DNA of 17,330 nt, taken from CAZJCK01 sp964544635 (lineage in GTDB: Bacteria; Zixibacteria; MSB-5A5; GN15; FEB-12). This document shows, in pieces, positions 7,031 through 15,039 of this stretch (its first letter is position 1; each line of letters opens with the position of its first letter). The position numbers were made by a program, and so were the translations under genes. The stretch lies in NCBI GenBank assembly GCA_964544635.1, contig CAZJCK010000066.1, positions 1-17,330 of the forward strand, given 5' to 3'. The notes under the pieces are model-generated. The model was given only the letters and a program-made list of their open reading frames with translations, made no database searches and had not been told where the DNA came from.

Positions 7031-7234
7031 ACTCCCTCCGTTTCAGAGTTCTCGTGGCGGTCACAGAGAACTGTTTCAAACGGTGGGCCAATCTGAAACT
7101 ATTCGTACAATCGCCTTTAGGGCAGGAAGTTAGTGTTTGCAGCACAGTGCATTGTGGACCGAAATGTCCGCTCAGGCTGTTTCAGAATAAAGCAGCCTGT
7201 TCAGGGATGAAACAGCGAAACGGAACATTGGCGG
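7031..7234. other. intergenic region with repeated GTTTCA/TGAAAC words and inverted repeats
   Basis: No gene is seen in these 204 bases. They probably contain the promoter of the FN3 gene and the end of the upstream transcript. GTTTCA or its complement occurs at 7040, 7073, 7094, 7179 and 7208, plus once over the FN3 start codon at 7024. A 9-bp perfect inverted repeat GCTGTTTCA/TGAAACAGC spans 7176-7216. An overlapping 7-bp pair CAGGCTG/CAGCCTG (7173-7199) could form a hairpin without a U-tract. These may be operator sites or a weak terminator. Confidence 0.4.
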
Positions 7235-8131
7235 TCAGTATTCGTCTGATTCCGAGGGAAGCTCGCGATAGGTCAATCGCTCGGCCACAGCGGCGGTGTG
7301 GGCCGGCGAAGTGCCGCAGCAGCCGCCAATCAGGCGGGCGCCGTCGAGAAGATACGTACCGGCCAGATCGGCAAGTCGAGCCGGCGCAAGCGAGTATTGG
7401 AGGGTGCCGTTGACAGTCCTGGGGATACCGGCGTTGGGCCGGATGAGCACAGGTATATCATCGGCGACCGGCGCCATCTGCTGCAGAATCCGGACCATGC
7501 CGACGGAATCGGGAGCGCAATTGCAGCCGACCGCAACCGGTCGAAAGCGCAGCACCTCTTCCACCGCCTGGCCGGGAGTGAAGTCGTCAAGAGTACGGCC
7601 GCGCCAGGCGAAGCCGAAGCTGATGACGATGGGCAGGTCGGATGTCTGGCGGACGGCTTCGGTCAGGGCTACGGCCTCGCGCAGGCTGGTCTGCGTTTCG
7701 AGGAGGATGAAGTCGGCGCCGGCGTTGGCCATGCTCGTCACAATCGGCGGCAGTGCTGAGCGTAACTGCGATCCATCGATTTCATGCGGCGGCCGGGCCG
7801 TCGGACCGATTGTTCCGGCCACCATTGACCTCTCCCCTGCGCCTGTTCGGGCGGCCGAAACCGCCGACGCCGCGATAGCAGTAGCATGGGCTTCGTCAAT
7901 CCGCCCCGTGTACAGCTCTCGATACAGTCCAAAAGTGGCAGCAGTGGCCACAGTAGCGCCGGCGGCGGCATAGTCGGTGTGCAGACGTATGAGTGTTTCG
8001 GGATGGCTCGCCGCCCACAATTCCGGCGGCGCCTCGAGCGGACAGCCGCGGCTGTACAGCTCGGATGAGATGCCGCCGTCGAACACGACGGGCAATTTCT
8101 TCCAGAACGATGACGGATCGGACCAGGTCAC
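7235..8131 (-). CDS. homocysteine S-methyltransferase family protein
   Basis: The 298-residue protein has a single pterin-less Hcy-binding barrel domain of the MmuM/BHMT-N type. It would move a methyl group (from S-methylmethionine, SAM or betaine) to homocysteine to make methionine in the cytoplasm. The zinc thiolates are present: GCNC (Cys205 in the family's GxNC position) and GGCCGTSP (Cys271, Cys272). The N-terminal FDGGISSELYSRG (17-29) and LLETQTSLREA (143-153) are typical substrate-side motifs. It is close to full length for MmuM (about 310). There is no cobalamin or folate domain, so it is not full-length MetH. The start is GTG, four bases after the stop of the FN3 lipoprotein gene, which suggests cotranscription. 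The methyl donor cannot be told from sequence. Confidence 0.9.
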   Translation of the reverse strand: MTWSDPSSFWKKLPVVFDGGISSELYSRGCPLEAPPELWAASHPETLIRLHTDYAAAGATVATAATFGLYRELYTGRIDEAHATAIAASAVSAARTGAGERSMVAGTIGPTARPPHEIDGSQLRSALPPIVTSMANAGADFILLETQTSLREAVALTEAVRQTSDLPIVISFGFAWRGRTLDDFTPGQAVEEVLRFRPVAVGCNCAPDSVGMVRILQQMAPVADDIPVLIRPNAGIPRTVNGTLQYSLAPARLADLAGTYLLDGARLIGGCCGTSPAHTAAVAERLTYRELPSESDEY

Positions 8132-8135
8132 CGAA

Positions 8136-8972
8136 TCAGATCACCAGTTCGCCGGGGAGCGGGTAGTAGGCGAAGTAGAGCGACACCGTTCGGTTCTCAC
8201 CGCTGCCTTCAAATTGACGTACCTGCACCAGCGCGGTCGTCTGATCGGGCATGTACACCCAGACCCAATCGCCCGCTTCAACCTGTACCTTGTCCTCGTT
8301 GGGAGGCACGGTATCGGCCTTTACTTTAGCGGCGACCTCATCGACATCACCGGAGTATGCCAGCTTCTTGAACTTGTTGTCTTTCAGAAAACCGAGTCGC
8401 ATGGGCGAGGCAAGGAAGTCATCGCCGTTGGCGGTGTAAAAGTAAATATCGTTGTCGGTATCGTCAGCGTCGGTATAATCGCCGCTCACGAATGAGAAAC
8501 CGTCAGGGTTGTCACTGTAGCGTACGCCCAATTCGATCTGGCCGCGCGGCGCGCACACTGCCAGTACTTCTTCCGACGGTTCCGAGAGCGACTGGTCACC
8601 GTACACGACTCGGACCGATACAAAGTACTTCACACCATTCTCCAACCCTTGGGCTTCATAGTAGACACGGGGATCGGCGGGATCGGTATCGCCGGGATAC
8701 GGCGAAGTGTTGTGCGGCTCGATCGACCCAGGGAGCGAGGTATCAGGATAGGTGGCCACGAGCGGATCTTCGCTGATATAGATATTGTAGCCGCTGATGA
8801 GTCGGCCGCAGTTGTCGTTCCAGCTTACGGTCATTACCTGGTCGTTGACGTCCACCCGAACATCACTGATCGAGCAGGCGGGACCTCTTTCACCGGACGG
8901 TTTGGGGGCGCCGTTGCATGCGAGAATGAAAGCAAGGGCGAAAACAGATGAGATTGGAATCATTCGTTTCAC
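8136..8972 (-). CDS. FN3-containing lipoprotein of unknown function
   Basis: I start this at the GTG at 8972, which overlaps the upstream peptidase stop as GTGA. An ATG three codons later (8963) is nearly equivalent. A longer open frame to 9146 would run through peptidase coding sequence and gives an Arg-rich nonsense tail. From the GTG the protein has about 278 residues: a short basic start, a hydrophobic stretch and a lipobox FILAC, so it is probably lipid-anchored. The next part is FN3-like (MTVSWNDNC, GYNIYIS, KYFVSVRVVYG), with a PYPGDTDPADP insert. After about residue 135 a less familiar region contains an Asp-rich stretch DYTDADDTDNDIYFY. The C-terminal third reads as a small beta domain (WVWVYMPDQTTALVQVRQF). 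I do not recognise a catalytic motif. It may be a surface or periplasmic binding protein. Confidence 0.75.
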   Translation of the reverse strand: MKRMIPISSVFALAFILACNGAPKPSGERGPACSISDVRVDVNDQVMTVSWNDNCGRLISGYNIYISEDPLVATYPDTSLPGSIEPHNTSPYPGDTDPADPRVYYEAQGLENGVKYFVSVRVVYGDQSLSEPSEEVLAVCAPRGQIELGVRYSDNPDGFSFVSGDYTDADDTDNDIYFYTANGDDFLASPMRLGFLKDNKFKKLAYSGDVDEVAAKVKADTVPPNEDKVQVEAGDWVWVYMPDQTTALVQVRQFEGSGENRTVSLYFAYYPLPGELVI

Positions 8973-10153
8973 TGGCTGTGCAACTCCATTTGTCGTGGAC
9001 AGAGGAACTGTGCCCCCTGCTCGGTGATTACTACGTCTTCTTCGAGGCCGACATAGCCGATACCGTCGAGGCTGATACCCAGCTCCAGGGTGAACACGTT
9101 GTTCAATTCGAGCGGTATGGTCGGGGTGCTGCCGTAGCGCTCCCATTTCGGCCCAAGGATGGCGCCGCCGTCATGAACCGACCGACCCAACTGGTGTCCC
9201 AGCGCATGCTGATACTCGTCGTAGCCGTTCTCCCTCAGGATGTGTCGTGCCAGGGCGTCGACCTCATACCCTTGTACACCGGGGACAGTCTTGAGGCTGG
9301 TTTCGGAGATGATATTCTTCACACAATTGAAGGCGTCGATCAGTGACTCGGGAGGCGCCAACTCGTCGGGCTTCTTGAAGTACAGCAGGCGCTGGATGTC
9401 GGAGCAGTAGTCGTTGAGTATGACACCAAAGTCGACATGCAAAAGGTCGCCCGGTTCGAGAATGGCGCTGGTCGGGCTGCCGTGGCCCGGCTCGGTCTTG
9501 GCGCCGGCGTTGACGATGGTTTCGAATGACGGCACAACGTCGCGCTTGTCCATCTCACCTTCGATAAGGTGAGCAATCTGTTTCTCAGTCATGCCGATCC
9601 CCACGCGACTCGATACGACGGTCCAGATTTCGGCGGCCATTTTGGCAGCGTCACGCAAACGGTCGACCTCGGCTGCCAGTTTTCGGGCGCGGAGTTTGGC
9701 GACGATACCCTCAGCTGACACGAAGCGATCGGCACAGGCCGTATCTTTCAGGTAGCCGGTGAGCAGCTGGTACATGCCGTGGGTGAGGCCGTCGGCGGCA
9801 ACGTCGTTGACCGAGTAGTTGACGGCAATCCGGTTGGGAGCGAGCCGCTCGATCAGCTTGCGGACATCCTCGCCTACTCCCTCGGTATAGGCGGTCGCTT
9901 CGGTGAACCGCCCGGAATCACGGAAGTCGGCGAGATCGTAGTTGCCGACCAGCGCGATGGCGTCGCCGTTGCGGGTGAAGGCAAACAACGACTGCCAGGT
10001 ACACTGGAAGCCGACGACCATGGGCAGGGTCGGATCGGCCATCATCGGGGTTTCGCGCACGAAGATAAGCCAGAGGTCGATGCCTTCTTCCTCGAGGATG
10101 GGTGCAACCTGTTCGATTTTCTGTTTGACGATATCAAGTTCCATGGCGGGCAT
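8969..10153 (-). CDS. M24 family metallopeptidase, Xaa-Pro aminopeptidase-like
   Basis: About 394 residues from the ATG at 10153. It has an N-terminal creatinase-like domain (through about residue 150) and a C-terminal pita-bread metallopeptidase fold. The dinuclear metal ligands are visible in order: Asp in HVDFG, Asp in YCSDIQR, His in HQLGRSVHDGG, Glu in TLELG and Glu in GLEEDVVI. A conserved His sits in PGHGSPTS. Such enzymes remove N-terminal residues ahead of proline or cleave related dipeptides in the cytoplasm, and no signal peptide is seen. The frame is open to an ATG at 10198, but the extra 15 residues look non-native. The start MPAMELDIVKQK, or the ATG at 10144, fits relatives better, although no clear Shine-Dalgarno sequence precedes any of them. 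Its stop overlaps the GTG of the FN3 lipoprotein gene. Confidence 0.88.
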   Translation of the reverse strand: MPAMELDIVKQKIEQVAPILEEEGIDLWLIFVRETPMMADPTLPMVVGFQCTWQSLFAFTRNGDAIALVGNYDLADFRDSGRFTEATAYTEGVGEDVRKLIERLAPNRIAVNYSVNDVAADGLTHGMYQLLTGYLKDTACADRFVSAEGIVAKLRARKLAAEVDRLRDAAKMAAEIWTVVSSRVGIGMTEKQIAHLIEGEMDKRDVVPSFETIVNAGAKTEPGHGSPTSAILEPGDLLHVDFGVILNDYCSDIQRLLYFKKPDELAPPESLIDAFNCVKNIISETSLKTVPGVQGYEVDALARHILRENGYDEYQHALGHQLGRSVHDGGAILGPKWERYGSTPTIPLELNNVFTLELGISLDGIGYVGLEEDVVITEQGAQFLCPRQMELHSQ

Positions 10154-10216
10154 GATACAGACTGGCGCCCGTGTCGACAAGCGAAACGAGCGCCGCATAC
10201 TGAATTGTGGCTAACG

Positions 10217-10990
10217 TCACTCGATTGTACGATCAGCCGGACCGTCGTACTCAAACGGTGGCGGGCCCAGCTTGCGCATCGGCCGCTCCCGCGTCATCTC
10301 TTCGTAGGCGTGGGCCAGCAGGCCGGGAGTTCGGGAGATGATGAAGAACCCCTTCCCCAGGCGCCAGTCGAAGCCCATGTCGGAGATGACTGCGGCAATG
10401 GCGCCGTCGACATTGATCGGCAGTTCTTTGCCGAGCTTGTCGGTGAGCGCTTTTTCGATGGCGCGGCAGAGGTCGATATGCTCGCCGGAATAGCCGTGCC
10501 GGGCGGCGATGTCAAACAGCTTCTTCGTTCGCGGGTCGACCTTGTGCAGGCGGTGGCCAAATCCGGGCATGCGCTTTTTCGTGTCACGCAGCCAGTCGAC
10601 CAGTTTGCCGGCGATGTCGTCGGCCGATTCACCGTCGTGCTTTTTCACCCATTCCTGCATGATCCTGGCCGACTGCTCGATGGCGCCACCGTGGGTGTCG
10701 CCGATTACTAGGACGCCGCCGGCAATGGCAGCGTTGAGCGAGTTGCCGCCGGACATCACGGTTCGGGTGCCGAGTACCGACGGCGGTGAAGCGCCGTGGT
10801 CGATCGATGATACCAGGATGGCGTTCATCAGCGCCGCCTCCGCCTTACCCGGCAGCTCACCCTTGAGTATGAGGTACACCGTCTCGGCGTATGAGAGTTT
10901 CTCCATGATATCGGTGATGTCATACCCTCTCACCCGTATCTTGCCCGGCCCGATATTGGTTATGCCGGTCTTCCATTCTGCGTCTGCCAT
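10217..10990 (-). CDS. citryl-CoA lyase / citrate synthase-family protein, short form
   Basis: At 257 residues this is much shorter than citrate synthase (about 370-430). It resembles the C-terminal citryl-CoA lyase module of ATP-citrate lyase and stand-alone citryl-CoA lyases. The triad-like residues are His65 in DHGASPPS, His100 in GDTHGGA and Asp152 in KVDPRTKK. MPGFGHR (141-147), LPINVDGA (190-197) and the C-terminal SRTPGLLAHAYEE (219-231) match this superfamily. The likely reaction is cleavage or formation of citryl-CoA or a similar acyl-CoA (acetyl-CoA plus oxaloacetate). No CoA-ligase half is nearby, so it may act on a different acyl-CoA or partner with subunits encoded elsewhere. GAGG precedes the ATG. 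It sits 26 bases after the lipoprotein gene and upstream of the M24 peptidase. A Kor-type oxidoreductase operon diverges nearby, hinting at reductive TCA chemistry, but that is inference. Confidence 0.82.
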   Translation of the reverse strand: MADAEWKTGITNIGPGKIRVRGYDITDIMEKLSYAETVYLILKGELPGKAEAALMNAILVSSIDHGASPPSVLGTRTVMSGGNSLNAAIAGGVLVIGDTHGGAIEQSARIMQEWVKKHDGESADDIAGKLVDWLRDTKKRMPGFGHRLHKVDPRTKKLFDIAARHGYSGEHIDLCRAIEKALTDKLGKELPINVDGAIAAVISDMGFDWRLGKGFFIISRTPGLLAHAYEEMTRERPMRKLGPPPFEYDGPADRTIE

Positions 10991-11016
10991 ACTACCTCGC
11001 TTGTGATTCGATATGA

Positions 11017-11937
11017 TCAGTCGGTCGACTGTGTAGTGTCGGCCTCCGGTGGATTGCGAACGAACTGCCGCCAGCGCATTTCGGCTTCGGGAAACGCCAT
11101 ATTGAGAACATCAGTTACCGCCAGGGGAAACGCTGCCTGGTGGTGGTAAAGACGGCGGTAGGCCGCCGGCCCGCCAAGGTAATGCACGAAGGTAACAAAG
11201 GTAGCGGCCGGACCGCTAAGGTCGCGTTCCATGTTGACATTGACGGTAGTGTCGGCTGCCAGATCGAGCAGAGAAATCATCCTGGTCGTATCCGCAAACA
11301 TCTGACGCGTCTGCTCAAAATAGTCCTGGCCGCTCAGGTCGAACAGGGCGATCAGGCCTTCCCGCAAGAACTTGTATTTGGGCGGATGTTGTTGCCATTT
11401 GTCCAGGATGTACATGGCCAGCGGCGCACCGTATGGGCTGGGCGGCGTAAAGTGAATGCCGTCATCACTGGCAAAGGGATGATAGGTCCCCACCAGGTCG
11501 ATCGATTGGCCCGGGCCGGTGTAGTAGTAGATCGTTACCGTATCCAGCGCCGGTGGGTACGACAGGAACTGCGCCAGCTGACGCTGCCCGAAGCGCACGA
11601 CATTGGCAAAGGTATAGAAAGTCGACTCCATCGGGTGCCCTTCGGGATACAGAATCTTAACCGTCCGGTAGGTGAAGGTCTCCCAGTCGGCAACCCGGGT
11701 CGGATCGGGTGGATGTGGTTCAAGCTCGTCCGGTTTTGGCGGTGCCCCGGGGACCGGGCGGGCGGTCACGCTGGGCCGGCTGGTGTCGGCGTCGGATCCT
11801 GGCTGCGGCTGGCCGGAGTCGCCGTCACAACCAGAACTGAACAGGAGTGCAAGAGCAGTGATGACAGCTACCAATTGTGTTGGCAAGCCTTGGAGGTTGC
11901 CATCAGGAAATACTAACTTACTGTATTGCAATATCAT
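11017..11937 (-). CDS. putative lipoprotein, unknown function
   Basis: The 306-residue protein begins with a lipoprotein signal: a hydrophobic stretch at about 22-33 and a lipobox FSSGC with Cys37. A low-complexity, Pro/Asp-rich linker follows to about residue 85. The rest is a globular domain with a YRTVKILYPEGHP start and later a KYKFLREGLIALFDLSG segment. This faintly recalls the WLxEGLAxY helix of MA-like metallopeptidases, but I find no HExxH zinc motif. If related, it is probably non-catalytic, and I would not name it a peptidase. The ATG at 11937 is supported by AAGGA nine bases upstream. It is the first gene of the leftward cluster, divergent from the oxidoreductase operon. The N-terminus before the hydrophobic core is unusually long (about 20 residues), so an internal start is possible. 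Confidence 0.65.
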   Translation of the reverse strand: MILQYSKLVFPDGNLQGLPTQLVAVITALALLFSSGCDGDSGQPQPGSDADTSRPSVTARPVPGAPPKPDELEPHPPDPTRVADWETFTYRTVKILYPEGHPMESTFYTFANVVRFGQRQLAQFLSYPPALDTVTIYYYTGPGQSIDLVGTYHPFASDDGIHFTPPSPYGAPLAMYILDKWQQHPPKYKFLREGLIALFDLSGQDYFEQTRQMFADTTRMISLLDLAADTTVNVNMERDLSGPAATFVTFVHYLGGPAAYRRLYHHQAAFPLAVTDVLNMAFPEAEMRWRQFVRNPPEADTTQSTD

Positions 11938-12032
11938 AACATGTTCCTTCGATTCGTCAGAGAAGCAATATACAGGCTAGGAAGATAACAGTCAAACGGC
12001 TGCCGCAATGTTACTTTTTTCACATAGTCGAC

Positions 12033-12061
12033 TTGACTTTACGGCCCCATTTTCCGATATT
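12033..12061 (+). promoter_or_regulatory. candidate sigma-70-like promoter for the oxidoreductase operon
   Basis: TTGACT (12033-12038) and GATATT (12056-12061) are separated by 17 bases, matching five and four positions of the bacterial consensus. Transcription would start near 12068, leaving a leader of about 75 bases before the GTG at 12143. It lies in the AT-richer core of the divergent spacer, where a promoter is expected. Confidence 0.45.
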
Positions 12062-12093
12062 CTAACCCGGACAAAGTTTGGAGTTTTTTACCC

Positions 12094-12124
12094 CTGTTGA
12101 GTCGCTGTGGGAGGCGGCTAACAG
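12094..12124 (+). promoter_or_regulatory. bulged 5'-leader hairpin ahead of the oxidoreductase operon
   Basis: CTGTT-G-AGTCGC (12094-12105) can pair with GCGGCTAACAG (12114-12124). The stem is 11 base pairs with one bulged G (12099) and one G-U wobble, and the loop is TGTGGGAG. It ends seven bases before the AGGG ribosome site at 12131. No U-tract follows, so it is not a simple terminator; it could stabilise the mRNA or gate translation of the first gene. Confidence 0.35.
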
Positions 12125-12142
12125 CTTGTAAGGGTAGGGATT

Positions 12143-12898
12143 GTGACCACTTACGTGGAAGGTATATGCACGGTGATCTCTGGAGATGCTGCGACTATAT
12201 TCGATTCTTCCTGTCTGACCCGGCGAATAACGATCATCGCCGGCGGCTACGGCAGTGGCAAGTCGGAAGTGGCGGTTAATCTTGCGATTACCCTGGCCCG
12301 ACAGGACAACGTACGCGTTTCGATCGCTGATCTCGATCTGGTGAACCCGTATTTCCGTTCGCGCGAGGCGGCGGTATTTCTCCGCAGCTTGGGAATTCAC
12401 CCGATCAATCCGACCGAAGGGCACGCTCATACTGATCTGCCGATCGTCATGCCGGAGGTAAAGGGCGCGATCGAGTCGGGCGCCGACCGGCTGCTTATCG
12501 ACGCCGGCGGCGACGATTCCGGAGCGGTGGTGCTGTCGAGCTTTATCGATGTGCTCAAGCCGGGCGAGTACGACATGGTACTGGTGCTCAATGCCAACCG
12601 TCCGTTCTCGCAGACGGTTGAGGCCTGTATGAAACAGATGGCGTCGATAGAGCGGGCCTCTCGCCTCAAGTTCACCGGTATACTCTCCAACACCCACATG
12701 ATCGACCAGACCACAACGGAGATGGTTCGCGACGGTCTGGCGCTGGCGCGCAAAGTCGCCGATGCGTCCGGTCTGCCGGTATTGGGAGTGGCGGCGGTGG
12801 ATCGGATTGCAGAGCAACTGACAAAGAGCGACATCGACGTGCCAGTCTTGCGCCTGTCGCGCAAACTGCTCAAGCCGTGGGAGCGGGAGCAGAACTGA
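12143..12898 (+). CDS. P-loop ATPase (CobQ/MinD/ParA-like nucleotide-binding fold)
   Basis: The 251-residue cytoplasmic protein has a Walker A of the form GGYGSGKS (34-41), an IADLDLVNPYF stretch (61-71) in the position of the switch or deviant-Walker region, and a Walker-B-like LLIDAGGDDSG (117-127). The segment VLNANRPFSQT (148-158) resembles the base-recognition strand of SIMIBI NTPases. I do not see the C-terminal CxxC of Mrp/NBP35 iron-sulfur carriers. It starts at GTG with AGGG upstream, and the 30 residues before the P-loop are unconserved-looking. It leads the operon, 20 bases before the ferredoxin gene, so a role in assembling or activating the 2-oxoacid:ferredoxin oxidoreductase is possible. 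No specific function is established from sequence. The HAHTDLPIVMPEVKG stretch (94-108) may help define the subfamily. Confidence 0.8.
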   Translation: MTTYVEGICTVISGDAATIFDSSCLTRRITIIAGGYGSGKSEVAVNLAITLARQDNVRVSIADLDLVNPYFRSREAAVFLRSLGIHPINPTEGHAHTDLPIVMPEVKGAIESGADRLLIDAGGDDSGAVVLSSFIDVLKPGEYDMVLVLNANRPFSQTVEACMKQMASIERASRLKFTGILSNTHMIDQTTTEMVRDGLALARKVADASGLPVLGVAAVDRIAEQLTKSDIDVPVLRLSRKLLKPWEREQN

Positions 12899-12918
12899 CC
12901 GTCAGGAAGGATACCTAT

Positions 12919-13152
12919 ATGCCAGGAATAACCATCGATAAGAATCACTGCAAAGGCTGTGAGTTGTGTGTCAAGGCCTGTCCGCAGGAGATCATTTCGA
13001 TGTCGAAGCAGCTCACGGTGCGCGGGTATTTCTATGCCCAGGTGCACGAGCCGTCGCGCTGCATCGGCTGTCGGATCTGCGCCTTGACCTGTCCCGATGC
13101 CGCTATAAGCGTGCACACCCACGGGACAGCCTTTGCCCTGTTTGACTATTAA
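12919..13152 (+). CDS. korD: 2x[4Fe-4S] ferredoxin subunit of 2-oxoacid:ferredoxin oxidoreductase (delta type)
   Basis: The 77-residue bacterial-type ferredoxin has two complete CxxCxxCxxxCP motifs at Cys11/14/17/21 and Cys48/51/54/58, each able to hold a [4Fe-4S] cluster. The spacer between motifs is short, typical of the delta subunit of Kor/Vor complexes. It would pass electrons from the catalytic beta subunit to external carriers. The ATG at 12919 has AGGAAGG upstream. An in-frame ATG at 12877 would overlap the ATPase gene and add a non-ferredoxin tail, so I reject it. The next gene, the alpha subunit, begins 23 bases later. The ferredoxin call is certain; assignment to this complex rests on position. 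Confidence 0.93.
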   Translation: MPGITIDKNHCKGCELCVKACPQEIISMSKQLTVRGYFYAQVHEPSRCIGCRICALTCPDAAISVHTHGTAFALFDY

Positions 13153-13175
13153 CGGCGAACCTGAACGAGGGACAT

Positions 13176-14246
13176 ATGGCAAAAGTATTGATGAAGGGCA
13201 ACGAGGCAATTGCTGAGGCCGCCCTCAAGGCAGGCGCCCAGGGATATTTCTGTTACCCGATTACGCCGCAGACTGAAGTGGCGGAATACCTCGCCAGGCG
13301 TATGCCGGAAGTAGGTGGCATGTTTCTTCAGGGCGAATCGGAAGTGGCGGTCGGCAACATGATCTTCGGCGCGGCCTCAACCGGTATCCGCGTGTTCACG
13401 ACCTCCTCCTCCCCCGGTATATCTCTGATGCAGGAATCGATTTCGTACATGGCCGGCGCCCAGTTGCCGGCGGTCATTGTGAATATCATGCGCGGTGGTC
13501 CCGGCCTGGGCGGTATTCTGCCGGCGCAGTCGGATTATTTCCAGTCGGTAAAGGGAGGCGGTCACGGCGACTATCGCCTGCTGGTGCTGGCGCCGTCGTC
13601 GATCCAGGAAGCGGTCGACCTGACCATGCTGGCCTTCCACCTCGCCGACAAGTACCGCAACCCGGTGATGGTGATCGGCGACGGTATGATCGGTCAGATG
13701 ATGGAGCCGGTTGAGTTTCCGGAGAAGTATGAAGAGCCGGAACTGCCGGCAAAAGACTGGGCTGCAACCGGCGCCAAGGGCCGTAAGCCGCACGTCATCA
13801 AGTCGCTCTTCCTCGACCCCGAGCTGCTCGAGAAGAACTCATGGGATCTGCATGCCAAGTACGAAGAGATGAAGAAGCATGAGATCCGGTATGAACCGTA
13901 CAAGATTTCGCCGGAGAACAAGACGTTGATCGTGTCGTACGGTACCATGGCGCGTATCTGCCAGACGGCCATCGATGAGTTGGAGAAAGACGGTATTTCG
14001 GTCGGATTGTTCCGTCCGATCAGCCTGTTCCCGTTCCCGCTCAAACAGATCCACGACGAGGCGATCAAGGAGAACATCGAGACGGTGCTGGTGGTCGAGA
14101 TGTCGACGGCGCAGATGCTGGAGGATGTCGAGCGGGCGGTCCTGGGGAAGAAAGAGATCAAGTTCTTCGGTCGCACCGGCGGCATCGTACCGTCGCCCGA
14201 CGAAGTGAAAGAGCAAATCATAAACAAAGTTGCTGAGATTCAGTAG
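13176..14246 (+). CDS. korA: 2-oxoacid:ferredoxin oxidoreductase, alpha subunit (KorA/VorB type)
   Basis: The 356-residue subunit combines the pyrimidine-binding domain (about 1-190) with a C-terminal transketolase-C-like domain (about 245-356). Signatures are GAQGYFCYPITPQTEVAEYL (20-39), with the PITPQTE substrate loop, and FLQGESEVAV (50-59), whose Glu activates thiamine diphosphate. FTTSSSPGISLMQE (74-87) and NIMRGGPGLGG (103-113) follow. KorA oxidises 2-oxoglutarate to succinyl-CoA or runs the reverse carboxylation; VorB-type relatives use branched 2-oxoacids. The order ferredoxin-alpha-beta-gamma fits four-subunit Kor/Vor enzymes, and substrate choice is not decidable here. GAGGGA precedes the ATG. 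The beta gene follows after 21 bases. Confidence 0.93.
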   Translation: MAKVLMKGNEAIAEAALKAGAQGYFCYPITPQTEVAEYLARRMPEVGGMFLQGESEVAVGNMIFGAASTGIRVFTTSSSPGISLMQESISYMAGAQLPAVIVNIMRGGPGLGGILPAQSDYFQSVKGGGHGDYRLLVLAPSSIQEAVDLTMLAFHLADKYRNPVMVIGDGMIGQMMEPVEFPEKYEEPELPAKDWAATGAKGRKPHVIKSLFLDPELLEKNSWDLHAKYEEMKKHEIRYEPYKISPENKTLIVSYGTMARICQTAIDELEKDGISVGLFRPISLFPFPLKQIHDEAIKENIETVLVVEMSTAQMLEDVERAVLGKKEIKFFGRTGGIVPSPDEVKEQIINKVAEIQ

Positions 14247-14267
14247 CGCCTCAACGGGAGAGAAGAA

Positions 14268-15038
<771 letters not shown>

Positions 15039-15039
15039 T

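Larger units (their letters stand above)
11938..12142. other. divergent intergenic region between lipoprotein gene and oxidoreductase operon
   Basis: This 205-base region is AT-richer than its surroundings and holds the control elements of two divergent operons. Besides the promoter and hairpin listed, a T6 run (12015-12020) and another (12084-12089) are present. I see no small gene here. A leftward promoter must also exist, but I cannot place one with confidence. Confidence 0.45.

Noticed and set aside
7296..7973. 225-residue plus-strand open frame
   Set aside because: Antisense to the homocysteine methyltransferase gene; composition is Arg/Ser/Ala-rich without motifs.
8973..9146. N-terminal extension of the FN3 lipoprotein
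   Set aside because: It would overlap peptidase coding sequence and put an Arg-rich tail before a clear lipoprotein signal, so the GTG at 8972 is preferred.
9779..10711. 310-residue plus-strand open frame
   Set aside because: It lies antisense to the M24 peptidase and the citryl-CoA-lyase-like gene, both with intact motifs, and its translation shows no recognisable domain. High GC creates such mirror frames.
12877..12918. upstream ATG for the ferredoxin gene
   Set aside because: It overlaps the ATPase end and adds a tail foreign to ferredoxins, while the ATG at 12919 has a good ribosome site.
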